Notes: generated from the letters alone by a model not told the origin. Positions 16,878-26,597 are shown, counted from the first letter of the stretch. The stretch is DNA of 64,000 nucleotides from a virus (IMGVR_UViG_3300036981_000377:1-64000); one strand, 5' to 3'. Numbers and translations: made by a program.

Positions 16878-17279
16878 TTACACCTCCGGGGATACAGCAA
16901 AACCAAACCAATAAACCATTGCCGATAAATTGCCGGCAGCGTCGTATTCAAGCTCAGCTGGGTTGCCTGTTATCACACGCAACTGCTCAACTAAAAACGG
17001 AGCGGCGGCTGCAGCAATTAAACCACGTTTGAACATAAACGCAAGAGCTAAATCACCCTGCGGCGGCAGCCTATACTCAAACAACGGCACGCGAATAAAC
17101 TCATCGTGGTCTGTTGTTGCCCACGATATCCCGTCAAGCTCAGAAATAGCCGAGTCAGCGACCAGCCATTTTGTAGCGTCGTTGGTGGGCCGATTAATAA
17201 TAAACGCGGGGGCAAAGACAGAATCTGCCCATGTGGCCTTTGTCCGAACAAGATCCATACGGGTAACTATTGTCTTCAT
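16878..17279 (-). CDS. Hypothetical protein, 133 aa
   Basis: It is coupled to its upstream neighbour by an ATGA overlap. The sequence is beta-rich with aromatic residues (TWADSVFAPAFIINRP; DHDEFIRVPLFEYRLPPQG) and ends in a short hydrophobic region (SAMVYWFGFAVSPEV) that is too short and polar-flanked to be a sure membrane span. No family is recognised. Confidence 0.6.
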   Translation of the reverse strand: MKTIVTRMDLVRTKATWADSVFAPAFIINRPTNDATKWLVADSAISELDGISWATTDHDEFIRVPLFEYRLPPQGDLALAFMFKRGLIAAAAAPFLVEQLRVITGNPAELEYDAAGNLSAMVYWFGFAVSPEV

Positions 17280-17839
17280 GCGCTTATTGCGGCCTTAGCT
17301 ACTGCGACTGGCAACACTACTGGCCCAACTTTAGACTTAGCAACAAAACCAATTAAATCCACAACAGCGTCTCGCGATATCTTCTTGTTGCGGGCGTATT
17401 TATTGACAATGTTATCTAACGTGTCTAAAAAATCGTCGCGAATTTGGGCGCTATTAAACGACAGCCTAACTGAAAATTGAGTGATCGTATCGCCAATCTG
17501 CTCAGGCGCTGCGTCATTTTTTAGCCAGACACCTGTTTTAGCGTCTCGCGTATAAACTGTGCGCAGCTTGCCTAAATAGTCATAAACTAACAAGAATGGG
17601 CTCTTCTCAATATCGCTGTCCATGGTAAACACGTGGGGCGCAGAAGATGACGCAATTAACGGTAATTGCTCAGATATTTCTGACGTAATGTTTACACGCT
17701 CGAACGGCACATAAAACAAGCGTTCGGACTTTTGCCCGGGTTTGTCAGGCCGCGAAGACAGCTGCACTTGGACAACGCCGACCTCGAGTGCGCCTACGCC
17801 TGGCTCAATAACGACAGGCACATCTTTAAAATACAGCAT
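17276..17839 (-). CDS. Hypothetical protein, 187 aa
   Basis: A GAGG SD sequence lies before the ATG. The N-terminal two thirds are beta-rich (LEVGVVQVQLSSRPDKPGQ; SPFLLVYDYLGKLRTVYTR). The C-terminal third is helical (DDFLDTLDNIVNKYARNKK) with a hydrophobic end. The four genes from 16.3 to 18.7 kb are tightly coupled and probably act together. The function is unknown. Confidence 0.6.
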   Translation of the reverse strand: MLYFKDVPVVIEPGVGALEVGVVQVQLSSRPDKPGQKSERLFYVPFERVNITSEISEQLPLIASSSAPHVFTMDSDIEKSPFLLVYDYLGKLRTVYTRDAKTGVWLKNDAAPEQIGDTITQFSVRLSFNSAQIRDDFLDTLDNIVNKYARNKKISRDAVVDLIGFVAKSKVGPVVLPVAVAKAAISA

Positions 17840-17841
17840 TT

Positions 17842-18735
17842 TTACCTCGTAATGCTTTTAGTTGTTTTTCCGGACCAAAACTCTTCCGCCGGGGCTGTAT
17901 TTGTGCCGGTTACTTCTACTGCATCAACTACTTCATTAGCTTCTTCCTCGTCAATTTTGGCAATAAACTCATTTACTTTTTGACACATTTGCTGGTGAAT
18001 CTGTACCAGCTCGTTTAGCTTGTCAAAATTTTCTGTAATCTCTTCCATGTAGCCGCGCATCGTGTCAGTAATCTTTGTGGTCGACGCGTTCATAAGCGTG
18101 TCGTACAGGCCGCCGTCGTCTACCCAAAGTTTCTCTGACCGAGCAATAAATTTGCGCTGGTGATCAAGCAAGTCGTAAAGACGCTGCTTAAGCCCCTTGG
18201 GCGCCGAGGGTGACTTTTCTCGCGTCTTCTCTGTCCCCCGAATCTCGTTTAACTCGACTGATAGAGCTTTCGTTGTATAGGCTTCCTGCGCACAACGGTC
18301 TTCAATTACACGCCGCTGGTCAGGGTCACGCACCGTCAATAAAAGCTGCACATGCGAAGCCGTGATTCGCCAGCCGGGACGAGCCGGGCATCGCCGATTC
18401 ACAAGCGCTTCAATAGCAGCGGGCGTTGAATACGTCTCATATAGGGTGCGAGCAGTTTCAAATTGTTCAGGCCGAATAGCCTGATCAAAAGCCTGAAACA
18501 AAAGAGCAGACGGCACAATATGTTGCGACTGCTGTTCTGGTTTAAGATATTTTTCAGAATTATTGTCAATTTCGTGGACAAGTTCGCCCACGCGCCACAG
18601 CGCCATAATGTTGGCGGCGTGTTGTTCCGTGATCAGCTCGTCAATCTTGTGAATAACCTCTACCAACCGCTCGTGCAGGTCGCCTACGTTGACGAGCTGC
18701 CCGGAAATAGGTTGGCTGGAAACGTTGATTAACAT
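17842..18735 (-). CDS. Helical hypothetical protein, 297 aa
   Basis: The ATG at 18735 follows AAGGAG by 6 bases, while an in-frame GTG and an ATG further upstream have no SD sequence. The protein is almost wholly helical (LHERLVEVIHKIDELITEQ; LNELVQIHQQMCQKVNEFI) and ends with an acidic then Ser/Thr-rich tail. The ALWRVGELVHEIDNN segment vaguely resembles DUF1016-type N-terminal domains, but no nuclease motif follows. It could bind DNA or other phage proteins. Confidence 0.6.
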   Translation of the reverse strand: MLINVSSQPISGQLVNVGDLHERLVEVIHKIDELITEQHAANIMALWRVGELVHEIDNNSEKYLKPEQQSQHIVPSALLFQAFDQAIRPEQFETARTLYETYSTPAAIEALVNRRCPARPGWRITASHVQLLLTVRDPDQRRVIEDRCAQEAYTTKALSVELNEIRGTEKTREKSPSAPKGLKQRLYDLLDHQRKFIARSEKLWVDDGGLYDTLMNASTTKITDTMRGYMEEITENFDKLNELVQIHQQMCQKVNEFIAKIDEEEANEVVDAVEVTGTNTAPAEEFWSGKTTKSITR

Positions 18736-18757
18736 TGCATGCTCCTTCATGAAAACT

Positions 18758-19912
18758 TTAGACACTATCAGACTGTTTTTTCTTTTTTGGCAGTAGCAGT
18801 TCTAACGCTACAGTTTGGAGCTTGTCGCGAAAGCTGGTTGGTTGATTACGGGCGTGGCGTAAAACAGAGCAAATTAGATCGTAGCCCGTGCGGCCTAGCA
18901 GCACCTTGCGCGTATAAACATCAAGCGGATTTCGGGGTTGTATATCTGCGCCAACCATCGCTGAATTTTTGGCTATTAGCTTAGCCATATCTTTCTGAAC
19001 ACCGTAACCAATTAAATAACTTGACCACTTCTTGCAAACGCTTTCAAATTCTTCAGTGTCGTCGGTAAAGCCTAGCTTTAATTGTTGCAGAACGCGTACG
19101 CGGGTTTTTAACTCGTCTAGGTCGATGCGTTTCTCAAACGTCTGGCTAATTAACGCGCCCGTACGCCCGACAAGATCAGTACCTACATGCACGATACGCT
19201 GATTACGCCCAGAATCGCTCAAGGCTAGGCCGAACCGGGTGTATAGGCACGGAAGAGCGCGAACAGCATTTCCAGCATCTTCTCGGTTGCAGAAATACCA
19301 GCCAGTCGCGAACGTGTGCGCCGCGTCTGAATAAATGTCTGTGCGTCTAGTGCTCGGATCAATGATATACACTCGAAGCTCACGCCCGACAAGCTCTGCG
19401 CGATAAAACCGGGCATCAGGTTCATTAGTGGTCATCTGATTGCGAATCATCTCAAAAAATTCTGAGTTGTCGAGGAGCTTGTGGTTAAGCCCGAGAAAAC
19501 CGTCAATAACCCGCGACTGGTGGTCCACAAGAAGGCTGCGCTCACGCAACGACTCAAAACGAACCCGCAATGCTTCGTTATAAATGCTCACAGCAGAAGG
19601 TACGCTGCACTCTTCGGCGTCCATAAACTTAGACGCTGACTCGCCGGAAATTTCACCAAATAACCTACCCAACCCGCCAGCAATTGCGATACACACCGCG
19701 TTAAAGCCAAGTAAATTAAACCTGTAACCGCTTTCGGATAATCGCCCGTCGGCAGTCAGCGTTAATTGCGACGCGTCAGAGATAGGCACAAGTTCAGTGC
19801 TTGCGCTGCGTTTTAACAAGTAATCTGCGCAGGCTTGCTCTTGTTGCGCTGAAAAAGACAGAGCAACAATTGACGAAAACATGCTGCGACGGTGGTGCGG
19901 CAAACCAGACAT
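18758..19912 (-). CDS. Hypothetical protein, possibly DUF932-like
   Basis: The 384 residues include SGYRFNLLGFNAVCIAIAG, DGFLGLNHKLLDNSEFFEMI, ATGWYFCNREDAGNAVRALP and a following CLYTRFGLALSD. This order of segments resembles the phage/plasmid DUF932 family, where a YxPLxNxExFE-like core precedes a GxxxxNSExG-like strand. The family function is unknown. The C-terminus is highly basic (LLLPKKKKQSDSV). The similarity is by eye and weak, so a profile search would decide. Confidence 0.55.
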   Translation of the reverse strand: MSGLPHHRRSMFSSIVALSFSAQQEQACADYLLKRSASTELVPISDASQLTLTADGRLSESGYRFNLLGFNAVCIAIAGGLGRLFGEISGESASKFMDAEECSVPSAVSIYNEALRVRFESLRERSLLVDHQSRVIDGFLGLNHKLLDNSEFFEMIRNQMTTNEPDARFYRAELVGRELRVYIIDPSTRRTDIYSDAAHTFATGWYFCNREDAGNAVRALPCLYTRFGLALSDSGRNQRIVHVGTDLVGRTGALISQTFEKRIDLDELKTRVRVLQQLKLGFTDDTEEFESVCKKWSSYLIGYGVQKDMAKLIAKNSAMVGADIQPRNPLDVYTRKVLLGRTGYDLICSVLRHARNQPTSFRDKLQTVALELLLPKKKKQSDSV

Positions 19913-19921
19913 GTAGCCAGT

Positions 19922-20491
19922 TTAAGCAGGGAACCACTCTGAGCCAATAGCGCTACACGCACTTTTTAACGGCTCTATAAATAAATGCCGCCGTGAGTTA
20001 CCTAGCCGCACCAAGAGCTGCATGCGCGTGTCTTCAACACCCGGGTCTTCGTAGCCTGCGTCGCGGAATGTATGTAAGCAATAAGGAGTTTTAATTAAAG
20101 GAAAAACAAGCATATACGAATCTTTTACCGGATCTAGTTCGGCAACGGCCAGCGCATGAGACAATTTACGCAAAAGCTTATTCTGCTTTATAGGTTTAAA
20201 CAGCTCCGGCAGGCTTACGCTATGCACATGTGGGATTCGTTTGCCAAATAACTTGCCCGGGAAATGATTTTGATATGCGGAATTAAACCACTGAAAATTA
20301 AGCTTGGGCTCGCCCGTAGCTTGCCGGCACGCATTTGCCAGTCGGCCCCAGCCAGACATTTTAATTCCACACTCTGTAATTACGCGTTTAATTACGCGCT
20401 CTTCATACGCCAACTGCCGGAGACGTTTAATCTCGTCGGCAGCTGGCGTAGTTTCATTAAAGAGCTGCTCAAAGAACTCGTCGCGACTCAT
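19922..20491 (-). CDS. Hypothetical protein, 189 aa
   Basis: It is coupled by ATGA to the UvsX-like gene upstream. The N-terminus is helical and charged (DEIKRLRQLAYEERVIKRV). The middle includes FNSAYQNHFPGKLFGKRIP, and the C-terminal part is mixed. Translation immediately after the recombinase suggests a partner in recombination or replication, for example a loader, but no motif proves this. Confidence 0.6.
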   Translation of the reverse strand: MSRDEFFEQLFNETTPAADEIKRLRQLAYEERVIKRVITECGIKMSGWGRLANACRQATGEPKLNFQWFNSAYQNHFPGKLFGKRIPHVHSVSLPELFKPIKQNKLLRKLSHALAVAELDPVKDSYMLVFPLIKTPYCLHTFRDAGYEDPGVEDTRMQLLVRLGNSRRHLFIEPLKSACSAIGSEWFPA

Positions 20492-21870
20492 TCTGCGAAC
20501 TGCCCAAGAGGATCTAGGTCAGCCGGCAACAAATCCTCGAGAGCGCCGGTAGCGGCCATAAGCTCGGGATTGTCGGTCTGATGATTCTTCCGCAATTCTT
20601 CCATGACCTGTTCGCGGTACTTAACGGCCGGGTCACAGACGGCATACTCATTAATACCGAGCAGGCCATGCAGCAAACCAGAAATCTTCTTATTCTCTTC
20701 GATCATTAGGGAAATTTCGACCTCAGGGACGGCATCCTGTTTCGAGATACCGAGCGCGTCAGAGAACACAAGCGGTACATCGGCGTTTTTAGTGCCGTGC
20801 TTGTACTCCAGATCGCAGACCTGTTTAAGAATTTCACCTAGTTTGGGGTCGTGCCCCGGCTGCGGCTTTCGATCCGGGTCTTGCAGGTCCATAAGCAGTC
20901 TGGTCGTGGCGGTGTGCCAATCCCAGAAATGATGCTGTTGCGCCATATACCGAGTCTCGTTGGACTCAGGGTCGTTGTACGCAATAGTCTTAGGATACCA
21001 AAGCAGGTTAACAAGAATACGCCGGCCGGGGGCGCCAAGATTGTTCTTAGTAGCAATAAGCCGGACTTGTTGCCCTTCCTGCCCATTGCGTTCAATCATC
21101 TTCGACGACACGCGCTCCATGTCGATAATAATCGTAGGATAATAATCTAGACTAGCGCCGCCGGGAGCATACTTTTTAGGCGGCCCAAAACCCGTCGAAT
21201 TAATCTCTTCTTTGAGATGATTAGTCGCCACAAAAGCAATTGGATAATGCCTTAAGGTCGGGACAAGCGCCGTACGCATAAAGTCAGATAAGTTACGGGC
21301 CAAGTACGGATGCCCCGAGGACGCGTGACCCTCCTCAGCTACTTTGTCCACTCGCCGCTCGACCTCTACAGCAGAAATGGAGTCTACGCCAATGCACATC
21401 GGGTAAACGCCAGAACCAGCGTCAGCTTGTTTGTGAATAAGCTGACACAAACTGATATACCGTTTCTGCCACTCCTCAACAGTTTCGGCGCCGACCACAA
21501 CAGCACGCTTCATGTGCTCCACGTTGTGCCCAAGCAAACCGTCAATCATGCTGCGGCTGCCTTTGTTCTCGGTATCAATCATGACACCGCCGCCGCCGTA
21601 AATTGTGAACCAGCGCATGATCTCGATAAGCAGGGCTGATTTGCCGGAACTGTACTTACCGCGAAGCTGCGTAAAACGGCTAAGAGGAAAAATAGTACTC
21701 TGCAATAAATACCGCGCAGATAACGCCGGCAGAGGCAAGCCGATGAGCGGGTCTTGCTCTTCAGCCGTAGCCTTTAGAATTTCCGTCATGAGCGGATGCT
21801 CACCAAAAGGCGCGGTGACATCTACTGTGGCCGTGCCGTCACCGCCTAAGCTCTTTTTCTTACGTCCCAT
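20488..21870 (-). CDS. UvsX/RecA-like recombinase
   Basis: It probably forms filaments on single-stranded DNA and drives strand exchange for recombination-dependent replication. The 460-residue protein shows a Walker A motif GKYSSGKS (71-78), a VMIDTENKGS segment (96-105) where RecA has its catalytic Glu, a Walker B strand MCIGVDSIS with D162, an AFVATNHLKEE segment matching the RecA L2 lead-in, and a GGASLDYYPTIIIDMERV C-terminal strand. The C-terminal 110 residues are extra and acidic. Genes downstream and upstream are replication proteins. A Sak4- or RadA-type role is the alternative. Confidence 0.85.
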   Translation of the reverse strand: MGRKKKSLGGDGTATVDVTAPFGEHPLMTEILKATAEEQDPLIGLPLPALSARYLLQSTIFPLSRFTQLRGKYSSGKSALLIEIMRWFTIYGGGGVMIDTENKGSRSMIDGLLGHNVEHMKRAVVVGAETVEEWQKRYISLCQLIHKQADAGSGVYPMCIGVDSISAVEVERRVDKVAEEGHASSGHPYLARNLSDFMRTALVPTLRHYPIAFVATNHLKEEINSTGFGPPKKYAPGGASLDYYPTIIIDMERVSSKMIERNGQEGQQVRLIATKNNLGAPGRRILVNLLWYPKTIAYNDPESNETRYMAQQHHFWDWHTATTRLLMDLQDPDRKPQPGHDPKLGEILKQVCDLEYKHGTKNADVPLVFSDALGISKQDAVPEVEISLMIEENKKISGLLHGLLGINEYAVCDPAVKYREQVMEELRKNHQTDNPELMAATGALEDLLPADLDPLGQFAE

Positions 21871-21900
21871 GTGTAATCCTTGTGTCCGTGATTTCTGTGT

Positions 21901-21945
21901 AAAAAAGAGTCGGCCCAGCCCGATAAACGTGGACCGGGCCGACTC
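21901..21945 (-). terminator. Rho-independent terminator after the 459-aa gene
   Basis: GAGTCGGCCC/GGGCCGACTC forms a perfect 10-bp stem (21907-21916 and 21936-21945) followed on the minus strand by TTTTTT. It separates the 459-residue gene from the UvsX-like gene, so that gene probably has its own promoter or relies on read-through. Confidence 0.88.
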
Positions 21946-21973
21946 AGAAAAATGACCGTTACCTACGGCTTAA

Positions 21974-23353
21974 TTAGTTGCCGTTACGCGCAGCCATAGC
22001 TGCAGTAGCACGAGCACGAGCTTCGGCTACCACATCATTAACACTGCTCTTGCCGTCGAACGGAGCCGACGCCGTCATACCCGCCTGAAGCTGCGCGAAT
22101 GCCGCTTCCGCTGCAGGATCAATCTCTGCAGCGTTTAACATGCCGCCCAAAGAAGGAGCCACCGACTGCTGTGAAACAACCGGAGGCGCAGACTGTGCCG
22201 TTGCGTGACCAGTAAACTGCGTCTGCGGCATCTGCACCGTCGTCGTATTCCCGCGGAGATAACGAAGGTACTCCGGGTGATCACGCCACGCAAAATCCAG
22301 CGCTTCGCGCGGGAACGCGTCAACCATCAAATCAGCCTGCTCCTCAAAGGTTGGGATGTACATGAGCTCGTCGAACGAGTTGTTCTGCGTGGCAATCTTT
22401 GGCGTGTAATTGCCAAAAGATACCTGCTGCCCGTTATACGTGTCATGCAATACAACCCAGTGCTGCTCGCCAGAGGTCTTGCCGTCCTGAGACGGGTTCG
22501 GCTTGCCAAGCACCACTGATTCGTTCGCGTTCTGCTGCGAGAAGGCGTACGGAGGAACATACAGATAATCAGGACCGTCAGACGAAATACCCAGCGGACG
22601 AGGCGGCTTTGGATGCGCCGTAACGCCAAAGGACTTCGACATGACGGTGATCAACTTTGTCGCGTTGGACGAGAGCATATCTCCGCAGAGATAGTTGCCG
22701 TTGCTGTCCTGCACGTGCAAAGAATTGAACAAACTTTCGCCTGCGGTTTTCTTAAAACCGAAGATGCGAGAGTTGCCCTCTTTCTGATCAGCTAAATCAT
22801 AGCAGCCAAAGCCAACCGACCGATCCGGCCGAGTATAAAGCTGCGTAGCACTTACAAAAATAATCTGCTCAGGCCGCTTCAGCGAACCGACATGGGTCTG
22901 CTGCTGAAAACCAGCCTGCCGGTTAAGCAGGTCGCAGAACAGAGCGCCGATGCCCGGCGTTTCCTTGTTCTTGTACGCCGCCCTGTAAAGCAACCACACA
23001 GGGCTTTCGTACCGATTGGTAGCCGGGTTTCCGTCCCACACAATAAAGTGCAGGCCGGGCTGCCCAAACCAAGAAACGCACTCATACGTGCGGCACCAAT
23101 CGCCAAAGCCTGCATTTTCGCGAAACGACGTCAGCACCGGAGTGCCGTCGGGATTCGTAAAGCGCTTGCCAGAATCATCAACTGCGTAGGTCGGAAGCAG
23201 CTTGAGGCACAAACCGTCATCCAACATCTTTTTGCCGCCAACAATAATAACATTTCGATTCTTGCCATAACAAAAACGTCGCTTGCCGTCTCCACCACTC
23301 GCGCTAGATGCCGAGCCAAAGGAAGCAAGATTTTGACTACTGTAACGAGGCAT
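21974..23353 (-). CDS. Unknown protein between recombinase and polymerase; single-strand-binding candidate
   Basis: A 459-residue protein with a Ser/Gly/basic N-terminus and a central part rich in aromatic residues and beta strands (FGDWCRTYECVSWFGQPG; HFIVWDGNPATNRYESPVW; EQHWVVLHDTYNGQQVSFG). A flexible Gln/Ala/Pro-rich C-terminus ends in small helices. It has its own terminator and a good AAGGAG SD sequence, which suggests strong expression. Abundance, position between UvsX and the polymerase, and many exposed aromatics would fit a single-stranded-DNA-binding protein. This is inference from context, because no OB-fold signature is seen. Confidence 0.55.
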   Translation of the reverse strand: MPRYSSQNLASFGSASSASGGDGKRRFCYGKNRNVIIVGGKKMLDDGLCLKLLPTYAVDDSGKRFTNPDGTPVLTSFRENAGFGDWCRTYECVSWFGQPGLHFIVWDGNPATNRYESPVWLLYRAAYKNKETPGIGALFCDLLNRQAGFQQQTHVGSLKRPEQIIFVSATQLYTRPDRSVGFGCYDLADQKEGNSRIFGFKKTAGESLFNSLHVQDSNGNYLCGDMLSSNATKLITVMSKSFGVTAHPKPPRPLGISSDGPDYLYVPPYAFSQQNANESVVLGKPNPSQDGKTSGEQHWVVLHDTYNGQQVSFGNYTPKIATQNNSFDELMYIPTFEEQADLMVDAFPREALDFAWRDHPEYLRYLRGNTTTVQMPQTQFTGHATAQSAPPVVSQQSVAPSLGGMLNAAEIDPAAEAAFAQLQAGMTASAPFDGKSSVNDVVAEARARATAAMAARNGN

Positions 23354-23431
23354 AACAGAAAAACTCCTTGGGAAAAAACTTGTCGGAACCGACTGCCGAA
23401 CTGTACCACAGAATCTGCAAAAGTCTAGCCC

Positions 23432-26400
23432 TCATTTTTCGAGTAGCCAATGCATTCCGAGAGCCTCTATTTGCTCGCGTTTTAGCTTTTCGCCCCAGTG
23501 CACAAAGACGTCTCTGTCCATGCCAAAATGATACGGCTCCGGCACTGGAATAAGCCGCCCGTCAAGTCGGCGCGGCCAGAAGGGTACGTCGTCTATCATG
23601 CACAGAGGAATAACTTCTTTATAAACACGCTCGGCGTGCTCAATTGGAACTATGAGCATAATAGCGTCATGTATTTGAAGAGCTACGTCATACTTAACCT
23701 CAGGGTTAGCCACGCGATACCGCATAAAGTTGGCTAACGCTATAGATACGGCATCCGCAACACCGCCCTGAATAGGGAAGTTTTGCGCTTGCCGTTGTTG
23801 CTCGCCGATAATCCCCCGCTCGTGTTCCGGGGCAGGAATAAATCTACGAAACCGGCCGTAAGGTCCAACGAGCCAACCGGGATGTCTGGCCCTTTCTCGA
23901 CATTCTGCGAGGAACGTAGACGTGCCGGGATAAGAGTCAAAATAAGCGTCAATCATCGCTTGGCACTCATCGGGCGTTACGTTAACGCCTTCCTCTTTGC
24001 ACTGACGCGCAATAGCCTCAGAACCCCGGCCGTACGGAATACCGAAATTCACATTTTTTGCCGCGATGCGCAAACCTTTTTTACCCGCATTTACGAGTCC
24101 TGTTTTAGTGGGCTCGACATCGCGGAGATTGAAGGTCTTGCACGCCTGCCGCGAGTGGATGTCGTAATGATCTGGGTGCTCTTCCGGTAAAAGGTTTCGC
24201 CGGACGTGTTCAATCATATTGCTATCTTGCGACAACCACGCTAATACCGCCAGTTCCGCACCAGTGAGGTCGGTTTCAATCCCAACGCAACCTTCCGGGA
24301 CACGGAGGACTGACCGCACGGGATGCTGGTACCGTTCTTTGCCGAGAATACGTTTGTAGTCGTCTTCGCGGCGGGAACTGAGATTTTGAAGAGGCGGGCG
24401 AGAAGAAGACGCGCGACCAGTTTCTTTTGTCTGGAAAAGATGCGTCCGGACTTTTCCGTCAGCGTGGACACAACCAACCAGACCTTTTTCATACTTGTAA
24501 TTACCGCCGTCATCAGTCTCAAAATCTCCTTCTTCGGTTTCGTTCGGTTTTCGCAGTACGGACTGTAAGACCTGCGAAATAAACTTGTAGTCGCGAATCT
24601 TTGCCGCCGTCGGGTTGTTGTGCCCCAGGATGCCAAGACTTTCCTTGTCTGTGCTTGGAGGCGCCGTAACCTTCGCGGCGTCTGGGATATCTTTCCAGAG
24701 TTTAGGCCGCTTACCTGTTGTTTTAATTGGCTTCAGGTTAAGCGTTTTTGCTTCTTCAGGAACTGCAATTTTGTTAGTAAAATTTTTAATGAACTTGCGC
24801 CCAAATAACGCCACAGCCAACTGCGGGTGCGATTTTGGGTTAAACGCCGGCCAGTTTAATTCCTGCCGCACTTCTTCTAACAGCTGATCCTGCGTAAGCA
24901 TAAACAACTGCGTAAGTTCGTCGGCCCGGTCTTTGTCTATGACCAACCCCGTCATTTCCATTTCTAGGAACGCTAACGAGGCCTGATGCGCTGTCCAGTA
25001 CGGCAGCCAGCAATCATTGCGATACATGTCGGCGGACAGCAAACCGTCCGTACCGTCAGTGCCGTAAAATTGCAGCATAATTCGCCGCGTAACGTCGACG
25101 TCGTAGTTTGCGTAAGGATTTAAGATATGACTCGGGCAATTACCGTAACCGCCCAATTCATCTGCTTTAAGCTTGTTACGCGTGCAGTATTCTTTTTTCC
25201 ATTTGTCCAGTCGTTCCCAGTATATCGGGGCGGTTGTGAACTTCATGGAACAGCCATCTAAACCGTACTTTGCCGTCTCGTTGTAGGCGTGATACAGAAG
25301 ACTTGTATCCCAGCCGCCGCGGAGCCTGTTTTCGGGGTCGTTGTCGGGCGCGTATTCCGGCCGGACATCCACACCAAAATCAATCAGCCACGGTAAGTCA
25401 GCGCGGAGAAAGTGCCCACCAACCCGCACGTGCCGCTCTGGTGTGCTCTTCAATAAACGAAGAAGCTCAGTTCGAACGCCGTCTAGATCGGGCCGGAACG
25501 CTAACGCCCCGCCTTCGTACCGCAACACAATTGTTCGCGCCCACCGATCTTTATTAGAAATCTGGATGGTGCGCAAATAAGCACCCGGCTCAGTTGGGTA
25601 CTCGCCGTGCCACTCACAGTCGATGGCGATGATGTTGGCGTTAGGGGCTTTATCCGCAATCATCGCGTCAACTGTTTCACGCAGACCGTCGACGGTATAA
25701 ATCTCAGCGTGGTCTACAACGTCTTCAACGTTTAGCGTGTTTTTGGTTAAAGAAATAAACCGCTTGATATGCTCTCGCAACTCTTCGTACGCGTCAGGGC
25801 GCCGAGAAACAAAAGCAGGATGCAGCGCCGTCATAACCTGAATAGAATGCTCGGTCCCGTCGGGCATTGGCACCACAATATTGCCGACACGCCCGCCTAA
25901 TTTGGTCGGGGTGCCAAACACAGCCTTCGCGGCATCAGCGCCAAGGCACAAAATATAATCTGGCTTTACGAGCCGCAGCTCTTGAGCAAGCAACGGCGCG
26001 CAGTTTTTAACCCACGACGCTTGAATCGTATCGATTGATATGTCCGGCGAACTAAACTTACAGGCAAAAGTTACATACCATTTTGAATATTCGTCAATTG
26101 ATACGTGGCAGTCGGCTAGCGCGTCTAATAACTTTTCGCAGCCTTTTCCAGAAAGAGCGTCCCTAGTGTTGAGATTATCGCTACCGGGGATCTTGCCAAT
26201 AACCATAATCCGCGCAGGCTTAGGGCCGTAGATAATCGGCTCTTCCCGAATAATATCATAGTCGCGAATGAAGTTACCGATTAGATGCCCCGGAACAAAC
26301 TGGGCATCAAATAGGCCGCGCTTGCTAATAACCTTTAGAGAAAAATGTTCGTCGTACATAGCGCGACGATACAAATAATCAAGATGTTTGCTGGTTGGAA

Positions 26401-26587
26401 CAATCTTCTTTTTCTTCAGCGCATCCTGATCAATCTCGTCGCCCAAGTCGATGGCGTGTTGCACAAAATCTCCGCCCGGGGGCGGCATGCCCGGAGCGTC
26501 AAACGGTACCGCAGGATAAAGCTCCTCGAGCTTCTCCTGTGCCGCGGGATCATTTAACGCCGCTGAAAAATGATGTTCCAAACTCAT
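23432..26587 (-). CDS. Uracil-DNA-glycosylase / 3'-5' exonuclease / family A DNA polymerase fusion
   Basis: The replicative polymerase of the phage, 1051 residues. Residues about 125-285 resemble a family 4/5 uracil-DNA glycosylase (VIGKIPGSDNLN, 129-140; HPAFVSRRP, 256-264). Residues 315-505 are a DnaQ-like proofreading domain with AIDCEWHG (321-328) and YANYDVDVT (492-500). Residues 720-1000 are the polymerase: GRASSSRPPLQNLSS (724-738), motif A ETDLTGAELAVLAWLS (771-786), motif B RIAAKNVNFGIPYG (840-853) and motif C QIHDAIMLI (971-979). Motif C has Ala where Pol I has Glu after the catalytic Asp. A phage fusion of this kind is known from SPO1-type polymerases. SD AAAGGA precedes the ATG. 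Confidence 0.9.
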   Translation of the reverse strand: MSLEHHFSAALNDPAAQEKLEELYPAVPFDAPGMPPPGGDFVQHAIDLGDEIDQDALKKKKIVPTSKHLDYLYRRAMYDEHFSLKVISKRGLFDAQFVPGHLIGNFIRDYDIIREEPIIYGPKPARIMVIGKIPGSDNLNTRDALSGKGCEKLLDALADCHVSIDEYSKWYVTFACKFSSPDISIDTIQASWVKNCAPLLAQELRLVKPDYILCLGADAAKAVFGTPTKLGGRVGNIVVPMPDGTEHSIQVMTALHPAFVSRRPDAYEELREHIKRFISLTKNTLNVEDVVDHAEIYTVDGLRETVDAMIADKAPNANIIAIDCEWHGEYPTEPGAYLRTIQISNKDRWARTIVLRYEGGALAFRPDLDGVRTELLRLLKSTPERHVRVGGHFLRADLPWLIDFGVDVRPEYAPDNDPENRLRGGWDTSLLYHAYNETAKYGLDGCSMKFTTAPIYWERLDKWKKEYCTRNKLKADELGGYGNCPSHILNPYANYDVDVTRRIMLQFYGTDGTDGLLSADMYRNDCWLPYWTAHQASLAFLEMEMTGLVIDKDRADELTQLFMLTQDQLLEEVRQELNWPAFNPKSHPQLAVALFGRKFIKNFTNKIAVPEEAKTLNLKPIKTTGKRPKLWKDIPDAAKVTAPPSTDKESLGILGHNNPTAAKIRDYKFISQVLQSVLRKPNETEEGDFETDDGGNYKYEKGLVGCVHADGKVRTHLFQTKETGRASSSRPPLQNLSSRREDDYKRILGKERYQHPVRSVLRVPEGCVGIETDLTGAELAVLAWLSQDSNMIEHVRRNLLPEEHPDHYDIHSRQACKTFNLRDVEPTKTGLVNAGKKGLRIAAKNVNFGIPYGRGSEAIARQCKEEGVNVTPDECQAMIDAYFDSYPGTSTFLAECRERARHPGWLVGPYGRFRRFIPAPEHERGIIGEQQRQAQNFPIQGGVADAVSIALANFMRYRVANPEVKYDVALQIHDAIMLIVPIEHAERVYKEVIPLCMIDDVPFWPRRLDGRLIPVPEPYHFGMDRDVFVHWGEKLKREQIEALGMHWLLEK

Positions 26588-26597
26588 AGCAATTCCT

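Noticed and set aside
23783-24190. Long plus-strand ORFs opposite the polymerase gene
   Set aside because: They are antisense shadows of a clear 1051-residue polymerase with all motifs. Their composition follows from its codon use.
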